Positions 1-13,614 of a DNA stretch of 64,000 bases are shown here, piece after piece. Source of the stretch: Camarhynchus parvulus (Eukaryota; Chordata; Aves; Passeriformes; Thraupidae); the NCBI RefSeq assembly GCF_901933205.1, contig NC_044571.1, positions 74,401,689 through 74,465,688 on the forward strand, read 5' to 3'. The position numbers and the translations under genes were made by a program. Within the stretch, counting starts at the first letter, position 1, and the number at the start of each line of letters is the position of its first letter. Under the pieces are notes generated by a model, which saw nothing but the letters and a program-made list of their open reading frames with translations, was not told where the DNA came from and did no database searches.

Positions 1-3000
1 TGGTGTGGTCTGGGGGCAGCCAGCACTGTTAGTGCTTGTGGAATATTTTTCCCAGGGCTATATGTGAAATTTCAGTTTCAAATGGAGTCTGTTTGGTAAA
101 TTTTAGCAGTTCCTATGTATTTTGCAAAAAAACCCTCCAACCCAGCAACCATGCTACTAATATATATGAAATACAGCAGCCAAAAAACTTTTTGTCCTTT
201 ATTTTGTGTACGTGTGGGTACATAGGAAATCATCCAAAAAAAAATCAAATTAAGAAATGCATCACCAATTATCAAATATACATAAATTAATCTTTTCTGC
301 CTCAAATACCAATTCAGGGGACATATTCACCTACTCATCACATTTCCCACTGAAATTAACAGAGCAAAGTTGTCGGCCCGCAAGGAGTAGGCAGGGAAAA
401 AGCCACCACATGTTCACTGTAGCATGTGATAATAGCTCACTGCTGAGTGTGGTTGGGCTCTCATCCCGCCTTGTCCTCCCTGTGACAGTCTGTGACTGCC
501 TTGGGATTTGGCCAGTTGCTCCAGGATCAGCTCTGGAGGGGTAAACCTGTCCTAGGGGTCCTGGCTGGGAGCTTGGCTTCATTCTTCTCTTCCCTGAGTG
601 TCCATCCAAGGCTGGTGGCTGTGGTGGGGTGTGGGTAGTGCCCTCATTGACTGCTTTTGGAGGGAGGGGTGGCAGCAGGCAGGAGCATCTCTTCATTTGG
701 GTCATTGCTGGGACAGCAAACCTGCCACATCCCTGAAGAGAGGTCAGGCAGACCTACAGGTAAAAGCAGGCAAAGCAGAGCTTTCTGCCTTCAACTGCAC
801 ACGTCTGGATGGGTCTCTCATGGCTGCAGAGAGGTTTCTTTCCCTTCCTCCTGCCAAAGTGGTCTCTGATTGACAAAGCTTTTAGGAGTATGAAATATGG
901 CTGATTAAAGCATTGTGCTGACACAGCCCAAGGGTGCATGGATCAAGAGCTGCTCCAGGTTGAAAAAAAAATGCTGTACAATCAGCTATTTAAATAATAG
1001 ATCAATTTAATTTATCTGAGAGAACATGTCATGACAACAAAACTTGATTAAGGTCTAGAAATATCTACATGGGAGATTTCAGAAGGTAGGGTATTCTAGC
1101 ACACAAAGGCAAAACAACACAATCAAATTCCTGGATACAGAAAGTAGCTGTATTTAACCTTGAAAAAAGTTAGGCTTTAAGTCAGTTCTGAGTGGCATTT
1201 GGAAGCCCAGCAGCAGCACAGGAGGTGCTGTGGGCTGTGACAAATGTGCCCTCAGGTTGTAATTTTCCCCTCTCCATTGTAGCCCTGTGAGTCTCTGAAA
1301 AGAGCACTTGGGAATGCCCAAATTGTCCGTGCTAATAAACGATCAAGGTGTAAGTGCCTCAAGAAGATAAACACCCCAGGTAGTAGGTGGGTATCATGAG
1401 ATGGAGTCAGCATGTACCACACAAAAAATTAGCTTGTGAAACCAAGTGACCAGCCTACACCCCAGTGTTTCTTCCCTATTATTTTTATATGGTATAAATT
1501 ATATTTTATGCTGGCAGATGCTGCTTACGTCCTTGCAATCCTGCCATTATTGTATCTTTTTCTAAAATAAACACCAGAAAACAGCAACCTCTTGCACTTT
1601 ATATTTTAGTGGTGGACTTGTGTTAGGTGGAAGTGTTAGGTTTGCAGTTGGGCTCACTGATCTTGAAGGTCTTTTCCAGCCTAAATGATTCTATGATTAA
1701 TTTGCAACAGTTTGCATTTACTCTGCTGCAACTGTTTGCTCCCTCAGCAATGATAACCACCTTAGCACTGCATCTATCACATGTCCCCTTTTCTCTGCTG
1801 GGACTTTGCTATAGCCGCTCTCCCTATTCTTTTGTCTCTATGCTTTTCCTTAAATGTCTTTAGAAATGAAACTATTTCTCTTTCCTGTATATAGGGAACT
1901 TTGTGCCTATGGACAGTAGAAGTCCAGGCAACTACACATGGATCTTGCAAAATTGGGGTTCTCTTAGTGAAAGAGATTTGGGAAATATATGCTCATGAAA
2001 GGAGCCGAGAGATCAAAGGGGCTGTGGGGAAGCTAGGCATTATAAAGAGTAACTGTTTATTATATGGTCTCATCCTTTTAAAAAATTCATTTACTAGATA
2101 TAAATAATCCTTGGTAAAGAATGCCAATTCCCTATTGGGATGGACAAATCAGGATCTGTGGGTGTATTGTTGGCTCCTAAATTTTGTGTGTGATCAGCAC
2201 CTTAAATTGCACCCTCCACGTCATCTCCCAGCACACAGTGCTGTATCACATGCTAAGCATAAACTTCCTGCTCAGCAACCTGTTCCTTCTGTCCCAGGAA
2301 ACTTGTTGCTTCCCTCATCTTTGTGACTCATTGCTGCCACACTGGCTGCAGAGGGTTTAAAAGTCAGAAAATCCCATTTATGGAATATACTTTTAAGAAT
2401 GGCTCCAAAGTCTTATGCCAGCCAGTTCTGCTGCCTTTTGCTCTTTAGTTCACTACGTGGGATCTGCTTGGCCACAAAACAACTGTTTCTATCTCTCTCT
2501 AGATTGTCCATTCAAGGAACAATGCTGCTCCATGCTGAAGAGCCAGTGACAGGAAGGAAACAGACCTCCACTGAAAAATGTTTAGAGAATATCTTTTAAC
2601 TTGCAAGAAGCTCAAGGCCATTGCAAGTTTCTGTACCAACCCGCACTCAGAGCTAGGACATAGTGTTAGATCAGATTGCTCAGAGCCACACCCAGCAACT
2701 TTTTATTACCCCTGAGAATGGAGCCTCCACAGTCCCTCTGAGCAGCCTGTCTCCACGTTTGACCAAGCTTTCTGTAAAAATTTTGTTTGCAATTGTCTAA
2801 CTTGAATTTCTGCTGTTGTTACTTCTCTCCACTGTGCCATGTCCTCTCTCTGCCGGTATGTCCCCTTCAAGCCTTTGTACACAACTCTTAACTTGGCATT
2901 TCCGAGATGCTCTCTCTTTCCTTGGATCAATCTCCCACTGGATTTGTTCTAACAAGATGTTTGGATTTCTGCTTGACTACTAGGACCAGCTCAGTACAAA

Positions 3001-6000
3001 AGATTTAGCCTTTCTGTGACTCATTCCAAGGACTTTCTCCAAGTACTGTCCAGTTTTGAGAATACTGCTAGAATTCTTCCTTTGTTTTTGTTTCAATTAC
3101 ACATTCTCTGTTTGACATTAATGGTAACTGGAACTGCGGAGTTTGGCATTTTTTCCTTTTTTTTTTTTTTGTGAGCTGACACTGGTCTTCCCATTGACTG
3201 AAATGTTGCTAAGTGGCATGTGCTGATTCCCTATAAAAATTTCAATACCACAGCTGGAAAATGCACAAATCTTTTTCTTTCCTCTTCTTTCTTCTAACAA
3301 AGAACATAAGAAAGGATGTCCTAGAAAGGGGCATTTCCTTGTCTTAACATCATTTTACTGAATAAATGGGTTTTTTGGCATTTATCAAAGAGAGGCTAAT
3401 TAAAAAAGAGAAGATAAAATTTTCTGATTGATGACTTCATACCATGAAAGAAAAAAAAAATATTATTCCGCCTAGAAATTACTTCTGTTTTCTAACTACT
3501 GGGAAACCCTTTAGATATATCAAATTTACTAAAATGTGGTATTCATCCCTTTGTACAAGCTTACTGTATGGGTATAAATCTTATTTTCCTAAGGGATATT
3601 AAAGTAAATGGGCCTGAAGAAGTACTGTTGAAATATTTATCTTCTTTCAGCTGTAAATTTGGTCAGAGAGTAGTTAGGATATTTGGCATTTTATATACAG
3701 AGAAGCTTTAAGTTTGCAAAGCTTCATCTCTCTTTCTTCTTCAAAGCCAAGCTCATAAACAAAGGAGCTGTTCCCAAACTGTCAGCATAATGTCACTCAG
3801 TTCCACAAAGTCACCACATCACTTCTATCCCTATAACAACTTAATATCATCTGTTGCTAATGCCTCTAAACTATTTCATTACCATCATTTTGAAAATTCT
3901 TCTGAAGTGATGACTTTAAATGCAGTCTTTCTGCAATGTTTTGCAGAAAATCACCATTTTAATGAGAAAATTTTAGAATGAGGATATATTTTATTAAATA
4001 TTGATAGCACTGGCAATTTGTGATAATAAAATCATGTTTCTCACTATTAAAACATACTTTTTCATTTTGTTCTCCCTTGTTATTTTCTATTTCATATGAA
4101 ATGTTGAAAAGTTTTTTATGAACCTCAGGTTTTGGATAAATAGTTTAGAAAAATTGAATGCAATTTAAGATGGACAAATGTAAAACTGTACACTTAAGTA
4201 GGAGTAATCCACGTTAGCAATGCGGGATGAAGGCTGAGTGGCTTTGTAGCTTTACTGCAAAAAGTCAGGAAGAAAATGCACCAAACCCTCCTACACCTGC
4301 AGATAAAAAAAAATAAAATTAAGAATTCTGTCTGCAATGAGCATGGAAAGGAATCCTGCTTTTATTGTGACCACTCATCAGGCTGGAATCGGAGGCTTTG
4401 GAATGGCACTTCACGATTGATTTGGTTCAGTTGGAAAGAATCCCAGGGACACCAGTGTAACCAGTCTGAGGTTTAGGAATTAGTCTAAGGTTAGCTGTCA
4501 TGCAGAGCTGTAGGTGTGATATTGCCTTGCAAGGGGGGCCTGCGTGGTGACAAGATCACAACGTCTATCATCCTGGCACAAAGAGTAGCTGCAAAAGTGG
4601 AAGAAACTCCAGTGGGTGGGAGAAAGACTTGGGGCTTGATGTAGGTGAACAAAGGTGGAAAAGCTCAGGGCAAGAAATTCATGACTAAGTGGTGAGCCAT
4701 GCTTTGGCAGAAGGAGCTCTGGCAGGAACATGCTGGAGAACAGAGCTGTAGTGGGGCTTGAAATAAAGAAAGAGATCTAAGAGACTGTGGGAGAGAGCAA
4801 GGGAACCATAAAGAGGAAAGGCAGCCAAACAGCAACCAGTAGAGCAGGTTCACAACTCACTCATTCAAATTTCCATCAATCCCTTTCCTCCTCACCAGCT
4901 ATAGCCCACTAATGCCTGACAGGGCAGAATTCTAGCCTAGAATCTCACAAACAGGGAAAAGGGCCAAAGTGGCCCAGCAGGGAAGGAAGAGAAGAAAGGA
5001 TGGGACCAGAAGCAGGACCTGAAACTAAACACCTCAGAAGAGGTGTTTCTGCTCCTCGTTTGCTCATCCACAAGTGACCAGATGAGCATCCCACAAAGCG
5101 ACATGTCCCTGCACTGTGAATTGTGACTATTACTGAGACTCATAACAAGATGAGACAGTATGACTGGTTTGGGTTAACTTCATGCTGATGGAAAGTCAAA
5201 AGCCTGTGTTGCCTATTGCTGTGGGAATAAAATCTCCTGAGAGCTTTTTTCAGGTTGACCACCAATTGCTAGTGCTCTGTGATCACGCAGTCCCAAAGAG
5301 TTTCACCAGCCTTCAAAAAACAGCACGGTTACAACAATGCTGAGTGAAAGCATCAGCCAATTTCCTCTTTGGGTCAGGACTCCTATGATTTATCTGTAGA
5401 AACATCATACAGACTTTTCCAAAAGTAGGAAGAATGGATTCATGCTTGTCACGTCTTTCTTCCTAGGTAAATTTAATGTCACAGTGACTCCTGGTTTTCA
5501 GTTCCTAACAGAGGATGTGATAATCAGGTGGACAGGTCTGAATGCCTGGAAAATATATCAGCATGATGGACCAAATCTTATCAGTTGTGCTTGCTAATGG
5601 CTTTGATGTCTTACAGCCTTCTCTCAGGATTTGCATGCCCCCGTGACCAAATAGAATGGGAGAAAAAGGATGCAGCAGCATTTCCACATCACCTTCCTGC
5701 CTCCCAAGCACTGAGGAACCTCTCTGAAAGCAGTGACCTTAACTGCACTCTCTCTCCTGAAACAGATTCTGTTTGATGGGGAGAAAGAGAAGACAGGTTA
5801 GAAGTTGTGCCTGTGTGCTTAAAAAGAAACCTCCCCTTCTGTTCAGGAACTCTGCAGGAGTTTCAGACTCAATTGCATCACGCTTGCCACTTCAAGGCCT
5901 TCAGCGACTGATCACACACTTGGAAAATATTAAATCTAACTGACCCTGACATGGTTATCAGTGTAACTCAACCTGTTTGACAGCCTCCTTCCTCAGGGTT

Positions 6001-6599
6001 CCTCCCTGTACTCGGAAATGTCTCTGAGGAAAGAGCAGGCATTTCTTCCCAATGTTATTCAGAGTAATAATTGCTTGTTTTGAAAGGAGGCACCTCTTTA
6101 CATTTTCTGTGGGAATGATGCAATTCAGTATTTCATACAGTGGCTTCATTTTTTTGCTTTGTGTTAGAATTAGTTTAAAATACTCCCTAAATGAAGAAAT
6201 GTCGTCTTACATCTAGTCTTTTTATAAATGATGTCCTTTTCATATATTTTCAATTTCTTTGTTATCATCCTGGATCTGATTCATGGAATAGCTCCTGTGG
6301 TGAGGATGAAAATGACTCTGCCCCTGGCTTGGGTTTCTTCAGAAGACATTCCGCTTGGTGTGAAGAAATAAGCATTAATAGACTAACATGGAAATGCAAA
6401 TTTCTATATTGCCAATAGTTAACTCACTTGAGCTGTGGGAAATACAGGCTCAAGTTCCAGCTGTAATGAAAATGTACCCCATGAAATGCACAGGGAGAGT
6501 GCCTCAGGCTGCACTGACCTGCCTCCAGCCCTCTTGATCCAAAATGTCATTCCTGAGGTTTGCTGAAGGTACACTTGCCACTAGGGAATTATCTCCCCA
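1..6599. other. Intergenic sequence downstream of GRIA4
   Basis: AT-rich sequence with no gene I can support. A GC-richer stretch at about 360-860 has overlapping short frames on both strands without recognisable domains. It holds one CR1 tip (1640-1700) and a T run near 3157-3170. I looked for coding exons of MSANTD4, the next gene in mammals, and recognised none. Confidence 0.6.
1640..1700 (+). repeat. CR1 3' tip
   Basis: CR1 LINE 3' end: CACTGATCTTGAAGGTCTTT followed by CCAGCCTAAATGATTCTATG. Only the terminal piece is recognisable. Confidence 0.75.
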
Positions 6600-6605
6600 C
6601 CTCCT

Positions 6606-6990
6606 TGTCACAGACATCTTTTTATGAAAAATCCTTTCCTTAGGATTTTTCCTCTTGAGAAGCTGAGAGGCCTCAGGAACAAAATGTAAACATTGATTAT
6701 CTGCTGCTGTGGAAAGCAACAGGTGGATCTGTGATTGGTCTCATAGAGTTGTTTGTAATTAATGGCCAATCACAGCCCAGCTGGCTCGGGCTCTCTGTCC
6801 GAGCCACAAACCTTTGTTATCATTCCTTTCTATTCTTAGCTTAGCTAACCTTCTGATGAAACCTTTTCTTCTATTCTTTTAGTATAGTTTTAACGTAATA
6901 TATATCATAAAATAATAAATCAAGCCTTCTGAAACATGGAGTCAGATCCTCCTCTCACCTCATCCTAAGACCCCTGTGAACACGGTCACA
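6606..6990 (-). mobile_element. Solo LTR of an endogenous retrovirus (ERVK-like)
   Basis: A 385-bp element that reads TG...CA on the minus strand (starts TGTGACCG at 6990, ends TGTGACA at 6606). It is flanked by perfect 6-bp target-site duplications, CCTCCT at 6600-6605 and 6991-6996. Six-base duplications are typical of class II (ERVK) elements. Inside are an AATAAA-bearing AT-rich segment near 6905-6925 and two oppositely oriented CCAAT boxes in a perfect 10-bp inverted repeat (6729-6738 and 6765-6774). Internal retroviral genes are absent, so this is the product of LTR-LTR recombination. The sequence resembles LTRs I associate with songbird genomes; the exact family name needs a repeat library. 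It lies downstream of GRIA4. Confidence 0.8.
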
Positions 6991-8609
6991 CCTCCTCTCA
7001 CCTCTCCTTTGAGAATTCAGATTTTGGGGCATCCAGCTGCTGCTGTAACCAGGGTTTTTAGCAGCTTACCAGTGGTTTATATTACTTAAATGGCAATTTG
7101 AACCAATGGGTACCAAGCAGCTTAATCTTTTGGAGCTGGGGGAAAACAGTCATTGCTAGTGGTGTCTCAATAGCATCTGTGAGAGCAGCAGGGAGTCCAA
7201 AGTTCTGTGTTTACACAGAGTGGCTAGCAAGCAACCTCTGGCATCAGGTACTGTGTAGCTGAAGGTAGTAAGCATTCAGTTTGGAAGCGATGGCAGCAAC
7301 TCCATCCTTGTGTCCATCCCTGTGTCAGAGGCACTGTGATCAGAGCTCATCTCACTGATGCTGCAAACGTGCCACCCTCACTGCATATCACAGTGTGCTG
7401 GATGGCCTTAGGTTCCCGTGAGAAGTCATCTGCCCAAGTGTGGGCACCTGCTTCGTAAATATCAGCTATTGAATGAGTCATCCTTGGTTGTCTTCACCAA
7501 GGACACTCAGAAAAGATTGTTAGGGCATCACTATCCCACCCACAAACAGTCATCTAAAATCAGTTTTTTATACTGCATCCTACAAGTTTCTAGACAGTAA
7601 AACTGGAGATGTTCAAAGTCAGTGAGTGTCACCCGGAATGTCAGATGTTCTCAGAATGCCATTGCATTTTCTATAGGCTTTCCAGCAGTTATTTCTTAAT
7701 CCTTGTGATGGAGCTTTTAACAGATGAATTTTTTTGTAGAATATTGATTCTGTCCTTTAGCCAAAAAGGCATTTTTTTTTCCTAAAGTTGTTTTAGAAAT
7801 GTCAGGGAACTTCCAGCAATTGACAGTATTGCAGGTAGCCGGAATATAAAAGGGAAGAAGGGAAGACACCACCTCTGTTATGTATTTATGAACTTCATGA
7901 CTACTGTAGTGTTTAGAAAGACACTTTTAATAGAATTACTGGATTTAAACTGCTGCAATCTTATGACTTCCAAATTCTCCACACCTTCTACACAGTTACA
8001 CAAAAATATGTATAAAAGTCCCACCAGATCAGATCTTTCCATCCACACTAGTGGTTACATTTTTACAGCATTGTGCATGGATTTGAACAATTAGTATCAG
8101 GCAAATGGCTAGGTAGAATCAGGGCCTTAGCACTGGAATCCTTACAGGAACAGCTAAAATACAGAAAACCTTGAAAAGTAATATAATTGTTTTTCCAGGA
8201 CTTAGGAAAAAGTGTAATTTATCTTGCAGCACTTGAAAGTCCACTTCAACAGGTTAGCCTTGTTGAAGGTCTTTGAAGCTCTCAGAGATAGAACAATCTA
8301 AAAAGACAATCAGGGTCTGGCCTTCAGAACTTTATAGTATTTGGTGCTAATGGAAGAAGATGGATTGGTGAGCTATGGGCATAAATCTTTGCTTTAGCCA
8401 TAAGGAAAGTCTGACAGCAGGACACACTCCTCTGAAGTGTGATGATAACATGCCTTAGTCTCCTCACAGATAGGTCCAGATTCTGAGCTCAGCAAACACA
8501 AAAGATAATGCACATATTTAAGTAAGCAGCTTGGGATATGTGTTGCAGCTTTTGAATATACTCTCAATGCAGAGTAGCAACAAAAATTTTAAGAAAATTT
8601 TGCCCTTAG

Positions 8610-8830
8610 GAAAATGTTGAGGGTGGTCAGAACTTTTGAAGAGGTTGCCCAGAGAGGTTATGCATTTTCAACACTGGAGATGCTAAAATTATGATAGAAT
8701 AACATTGAGAAATATCTTAAGCTTTGAAATTGGATCTAACTTCAAAGCTGAACCTGCTTTAAATGGATTTTTGAAGGAGCTGACCTCCAGAAATCCCTTC
8801 CAGTCTAAATTATTTCATGTTTCCTATTTA
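8610..8830 (+). repeat. Degenerate CR1 3' fragment
   Basis: Contains GAGGTTGCCCAGAGAGGTTA, a typical CR1 3' UTR phrase, and ends near CCCTTCCAGTCTAAATTATT. It is interrupted and AT-drifted, so an old copy. Confidence 0.65.
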
Positions 8831-9914
8831 CTAGTTTCAGCTTGCCTGACCTTACATTTAATGCAACCATTATGAAATCAGTAAGTTATTTGGAATCTGT
8901 GGCACTCCTCTCACTTTGAAAAGGAAGTAGCTCTAAATTTCTATTTATAATTCCACTGGTGACTTCTTACCCTTAGACATTTTAGCTGAAGCTAAACTTG
9001 CTGTTGCATACCAATTACACATTTTGTGCTAACAGTGTTAATTAATCCATGTCTGCAACAAATCTCTGCAGCTCCTTGCAGGCTGCCTTTCTTTTCTTGT
9101 TTTCAGCATTAGTGTAGTACATAAATTCTGCAGGTTGAGAGCTTTAGGAGGTCCCTTTTGCTGTAATTTTCTAATCATGGATAAAAGTATACTTACACTG
9201 AATATTAAAGAATATTTGTTCTTCATTCTGACATCCTATCAGGGTTGTTATTACAGAATTATTAAGCAACTGAGGTGAAAAGTGCCATTGCCCTCCTTTA
9301 CCACATGCAATGATTACAGCCAGTTGTATAAAGCAATACTCCTTTCCCTAGGCTCTGTTCTCAATTGCACCGAGGCAAATTCAATTCAGAACATGTACAT
9401 TCAGTTCCCAGAATAGTCCCTAGGTGAAATTCAGCAATAACAAGTGGTTGCATAAAGCTAATTCTGCATACGAGGCTCTCAGACAACCCAGCAAGTCTGT
9501 ACTGATTTTAAATTTAATAGGTGTTTAATAGAATACACAACCAGTCTGGGAGGGTTTAATGTGTAGGACAAGAAGGTACTAATATAACAGTGAATGTCAA
9601 AGCAGGCTGGTCCTACATTATGATTCTCATCAGCTCAGAAAACTTATTTTGCAGAGAGTCTAATATTGTTGTGTGTTAATGTTAATAATTGCTCTTGATT
9701 ACATTGAAATTGAAATTATTTTAGAAGCAGATAAAAGCTGATATTATTCAGTTCATCATTAAGAATGCTAAATTTAGAAATCTGTAGGAAAATCACATGT
9801 CTGAAGTATTTTCATACTCCATGGAGATCTAGTCAATGGAGGCTTGGAAAGAACTCATCTCTAGGGACTGGGACACAATTCATTTACTCTCCCACAGGTA
9901 GTATTGGAGATGCC

Positions 9915-10315
9915 TTGAGCCATCTGAGACATCTGTACAGAGGTCCCTTCTCTTCTCCAGACTGAACCCCAACTCTCTCAGTCTGTCTTCACAGGAGAGG
10001 CGTTCCAGACCTGTGATGCACTTAGAAGCTCTCCTCTGGACTCACTCTAGCAGGTCCACATCTTTCCTGTGCTGGGAGCCCAGAGCTGATGCAGCCCTGC
10101 AGGTGGGCTCTGAGCAGAGCAGAGGGGCAGAACCCCCTCCCTGGCCCTGCTGCCCACCATGGGATGCAGCCCAGGACACGTTTGGCTCTCTGGGCTGGGA
10201 GAGCACGTTGCTGAGACATGTCAAGCTTGTCATACATCAGCACCCCCCTGTTGTTCTCACCAGGGATGTTGTTGATGGTCACAGCAGTTGTGCAGCAGCT
10301 ACCCTCTTGGAGTAA
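9915..10315 (-). repeat. CR1 3' region fragment
   Basis: The plus strand carries the reverse complement of CR1: GAACCCCAACTCTCTCAGTC, CTTCACAGGAGAGGCGTTCC, CACCATGGGATGCAGCCCAG and GGCTCTCTGGGCTGGGAGAG are recognisable pieces. The open frames across it (10013-10315 and the overlapping minus frames) are by-products of this GC-richer repeat and not genes. Confidence 0.8.
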
Positions 10316-12499
10316 GACAAGAGTAAGTCACTGTGGAGACAGCAGACCAATACCCCAAGACTGCTTTCTCAACCACCTGACTGTAGCACAACTCTCCCTG
10401 CTATAGCATTTTCCTATCTAGATTATTTTCTTTTTTTTTTCTTAAAATATTTTATCTGCTTATGACAGGTATCAGCAAAGTGAGAGTATCCTCTCTACCT
10501 CAGCTGGCCAGGTTTTCTTTCAGTAAAGCATTCCCTTGGCAAGGACAAGGCTTGGAAATGCTAAGAGGATGTGGTGATCCCCCCTGTGGCTGCTGGCCAC
10601 ATGCTGACCCTTGGTGGGTCACGGCACTCCAGGGCCACGCAGCTCGGTGGCTGCGCTGCTTGTGCTGCTCAGTTCTGAATCCTTCTCAGTGCATGGTTAC
10701 TGACACTGGCCTTCTCAAAGGACTTGGGTGCCTCATTGCAAGTGGAAACTTGACTTAGGGAATTAACAATGAGCTCCATGGAGCAACATTCCTAACAGCA
10801 GCGATGGGCTGTTTACTGAAAGTGAAAAATAAATATAATGTGTTAAAGAGACATGGGAGTGTATAAGAGGAGTAACAGTGGAAGACAGTAAATATCCCAA
10901 GACAGCCCTGGTACTGCTCACAGTCATGGACAACGAAAGGATGAAGAGAAGCTCCTGGAAAAACAGACAGACACAATAAAACAAAACAGACAGCATTCTT
11001 CATACTCAGTCTCTCAATCTGTTCAGCCTCCAATATGTTACTTTGTGAAAAATGGAGGCAAACACTTTTTTCTTTAAAAAAAAAGGACAAACTCAGAACC
11101 AACCCACCTAGAAGTTGTTTTCTAAATACAGCTGTAAAAAGAAGGGAGCTTCCAGGTTTACTCAAAAAAGAGAAAAACCAGACAACTCACCTAACCTAGC
11201 CAGAGAAACACAGAACAATTCACAGTAAATCATGAATGTGCTAAACATGCCAGTAAAACATGAATACAAAGTAACATTAGTCAGTGATTCACTGTAGTGT
11301 TATCAGTCTCTTTTCTCTAAGAACCCTGCACACACTGTAGTTTTTATGCCTGAGGGGCAAGCATCACCTTATTTTCATGCTTGCTGCACTGTCAAACTCT
11401 AAGAACTAGTCTCCATCAGCCTGTGTTGAGGTTAGTGGAAGGATTTAGGCTCTTGTTGCTGTGGTTCAGCTGTCTGATATTTTAAGGTCTACTTTAGGAT
11501 GAAGTCATTCATTCTTATTCTCTATTTCTCTCCAGTAGCTATAAAGGGTCCCTATAGAGCATTTGAGGCAAGAAACTCGTATTCATATTGTTGATATCTG
11601 GAGTGAAACTGGGCCCTGCTTTGCCACTCTGCGGCTGTCTGTGCTGGACAGCAGGAGCATCAGCTCAGCAGTGTCTGTTTGCTGGTTTTGGCAGCAGCTC
11701 GGGCTTGGTCCTTGCTGCGCAGCTTTGGGCTCCACCCAGGGCCCGTTTTCCTCCCCAGGAGAGCCCTGGGGGCTGAGAGAAGCACCAGCACCAGGCTCTG
11801 GGGAAAAGTAAGCCTTTGGAACATGGCCCGTCATGGGCCTGGGAAACTCAGGAGCTATGATTACTGCAAGTCTGAATTCACTTGCAGTCTGGGCTCTGGC
11901 ATGTGGCTGTTACTCTGCTGGCCACACTCTGCATCTGGATACCACTGCCGGGCCTTGTGAGGCCAAGAAGAATGACCATCACAGAACAGACTGGCCGTAA
12001 CTTTGCACCTACAGACATGCCTGCTCCTGTTCACATCTGGCTTTTATTCAAATGTGGCCGCTAGTCTTTCCCAGGCATGCCACTGACAGCCTGGGGGATG
12101 AAAACTGGGGCTCCTGGACACCAAGCAGGCTGCAACTATCATCTATCACATCAGTCTCAAGGACTGTCATTTGTAGTTCCTTGCTCCCTGGCATCTCATT
12201 CCTTGACCTACCCAGAGGACAAACACTATCACTAAATGATTCCCTAATACTTCAGGAAGTTGTTTAGTGACTAGTACTAAAATACCTAATGAATAATCAT
12301 GACAATTCTTTAGCTGCTCAGAGTCCCTCCTCCCTATTTAAGTCCCTTAAAGCACTTTAGAAATGTGCAGGGACTCAGACTGACTCTGACAAGATTCTGA
12401 ATCCTGTCGTAAGAAATGAATGGCCCTTTTCTATTTTCCAGGTGGCATCCCTAATGATCAGAAAACAACTCAAGCTCTGTCAATATTATAAGAACAATT

Positions 12500-13449
12500 G
12501 TTGTTTTATTCTTTTTGGTGGGTACAAAAACCACAGTTTCTTACACAGAACAAGATTATAAATAATATCTGTAACATGAGTGACCCGTAGTCTCTTTTGA
12601 TTCTACACTGCAGACTGATGAAGTACTCTAAACATTTTATCATTTTGTTTCTTGTATTAGACAGATGCAAATCTGTGGAACACGGAATGATGGAACAGAA
12701 TGAAGGTAACAGCAAACAAGAGGATGACCAACAACTTTTATAAAAAAAAATTCTCTGAATTTTATTACAGTGATGGCATTTTATATCAATTATTGCAATG
12801 ATTTTTCCCTAAGATGGTTAGAAAAAAGAATTGTGTTGTCCTCTACTGAATTTACATCAGTTAAAAAGCAAGCATGTTTCAATATTTCTCTTTTTCCAAA
12901 GAAAATGTAAATAATTTCTTTATTTTTTTTCACAGGATTTACATATTTATTATTTTTTTATCACAGTTTAGTGATTCATTTCTACAGCTGAACAGCTGAG
13001 TATTCTTCCATTGTATATATTGATGTTCTGGAGACACAGGTTAGCATGTTCATTGACTTCTATAGCTATTTTTCTCTCTGTCAAGACAAAGACCAAAATG
13101 GTGTCCTTTCTGAGCATGTTCTTCACAGTTTAATGCGCTAAATTGGCAAGTCTTATTAGTTTTAAGTCCACTCAAGTGAAATTTGTTGCTGTTAATACAC
13201 CCTTCCCAGCCCCCTCCCCCCAACAAAACTAAATTATGAATTTTCCTGATATAAAATCTGAGTTTGGGTTTCCGAGCTGAGCTCATGCACACATTGTTGC
13301 TGATGATGTCTGGCGCATTTGGACGTACTTCCCTTTCTCAGCCAAATTATTAGTTCATCAATGACACTCCCATGTCGTTACAGTCTGTGCTGTGTTCCCA
13401 TCAGTCACCAACACAGTTTGATTAAGGCACTCAATTAATTTTTTGGTTT
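12500..13449 (-). other. GRIA4: Putative 3' UTR of the long GRIA4 isoform
   Basis: AT-rich, non-coding and free of recognisable repeats, lying directly after the long-form stop codon in the transcribed direction. Sense-strand AATAAA hexamers (TTTATT on the plus strand) occur at 12946-12951, 12919-12924, 12761-12766 and 12505-12510, so the transcript may end within this block. The true end cannot be fixed from sequence alone and may lie further downstream. Confidence 0.45.
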
Positions 13450-13614
13450 TTATGGTAGGTCCGATGCAATTACAGCCAATCCTGAACTTTGTCTAATTGC
13501 AGTTCCGGTGTGCACGGCCTTCGGGCAGTCGGGAGTCAACACGCGTCCGTTCTCTCCCACGCTCCCTGTGATGGATAATCTGGCTTTGTTTCTTATGGCT
13601 TCAGAAAAGGTAAG
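13450..13614 (-). CDS. GRIA4: GRIA4 last exon: long C-terminal tail
   Basis: Coding part of the final exon of the long isoform, 54 codons plus TAA (13452-13450). The acceptor TTCAAACCCAG lies after a good pyrimidine tract. Joined to RMK at 20197 the tail reads [20 protein letters not shown], then [20 protein letters not shown], then [14 protein letters not shown]. As far as I recall it, this is the mammalian GluA4 long tail without change, and it is the strongest evidence that the gene is GRIA4 rather than GRIA1-3. The RLSITGS segment is the known membrane-proximal basic and phosphorylatable region (PKA/PKC serine) that binds cytoskeletal and trafficking partners in GluA4. The last residues, SDLP, replace the SIKI PDZ ligand of the short form. 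Confidence 0.97.
   Translation of the reverse strand, partial: LTFSEAIRNKARLSITGSVGENGRVLTPDCPKAVHTGTAIRQSSGLAVIASDLP

Larger units (their letters stand above)
6997..12499. other. Intergenic sequence between the LTR and the GRIA4 3' end
   Basis: Contains two CR1 fragments (8610-8830 and 9915-10315), a T-rich run at about 10430-10441, and GC-richer blocks at about 10540-10690 and 11600-11960 with overlapping short frames but no recognised protein. Part of it could be extended 3' UTR if the listed poly(A) hexamers are not used. Confidence 0.55.

Noticed and set aside
331..705. 124-codon minus-strand frame in a GC-richer stretch
   Set aside because: No domain, no recognisable splice partner, and overlapping frames on the other strand of similar quality; base composition explains it.
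10013..10315. 100-codon plus-strand frame and overlapping minus frames
   Set aside because: They lie within an antisense CR1 fragment and have no protein features.
10755..11165. 136-codon minus-strand frame with hydrophobic stretches
   Set aside because: Low-complexity Phe/Ser/Leu-rich translation of A-rich DNA, with no recognised membrane protein family and no gene structure around it.
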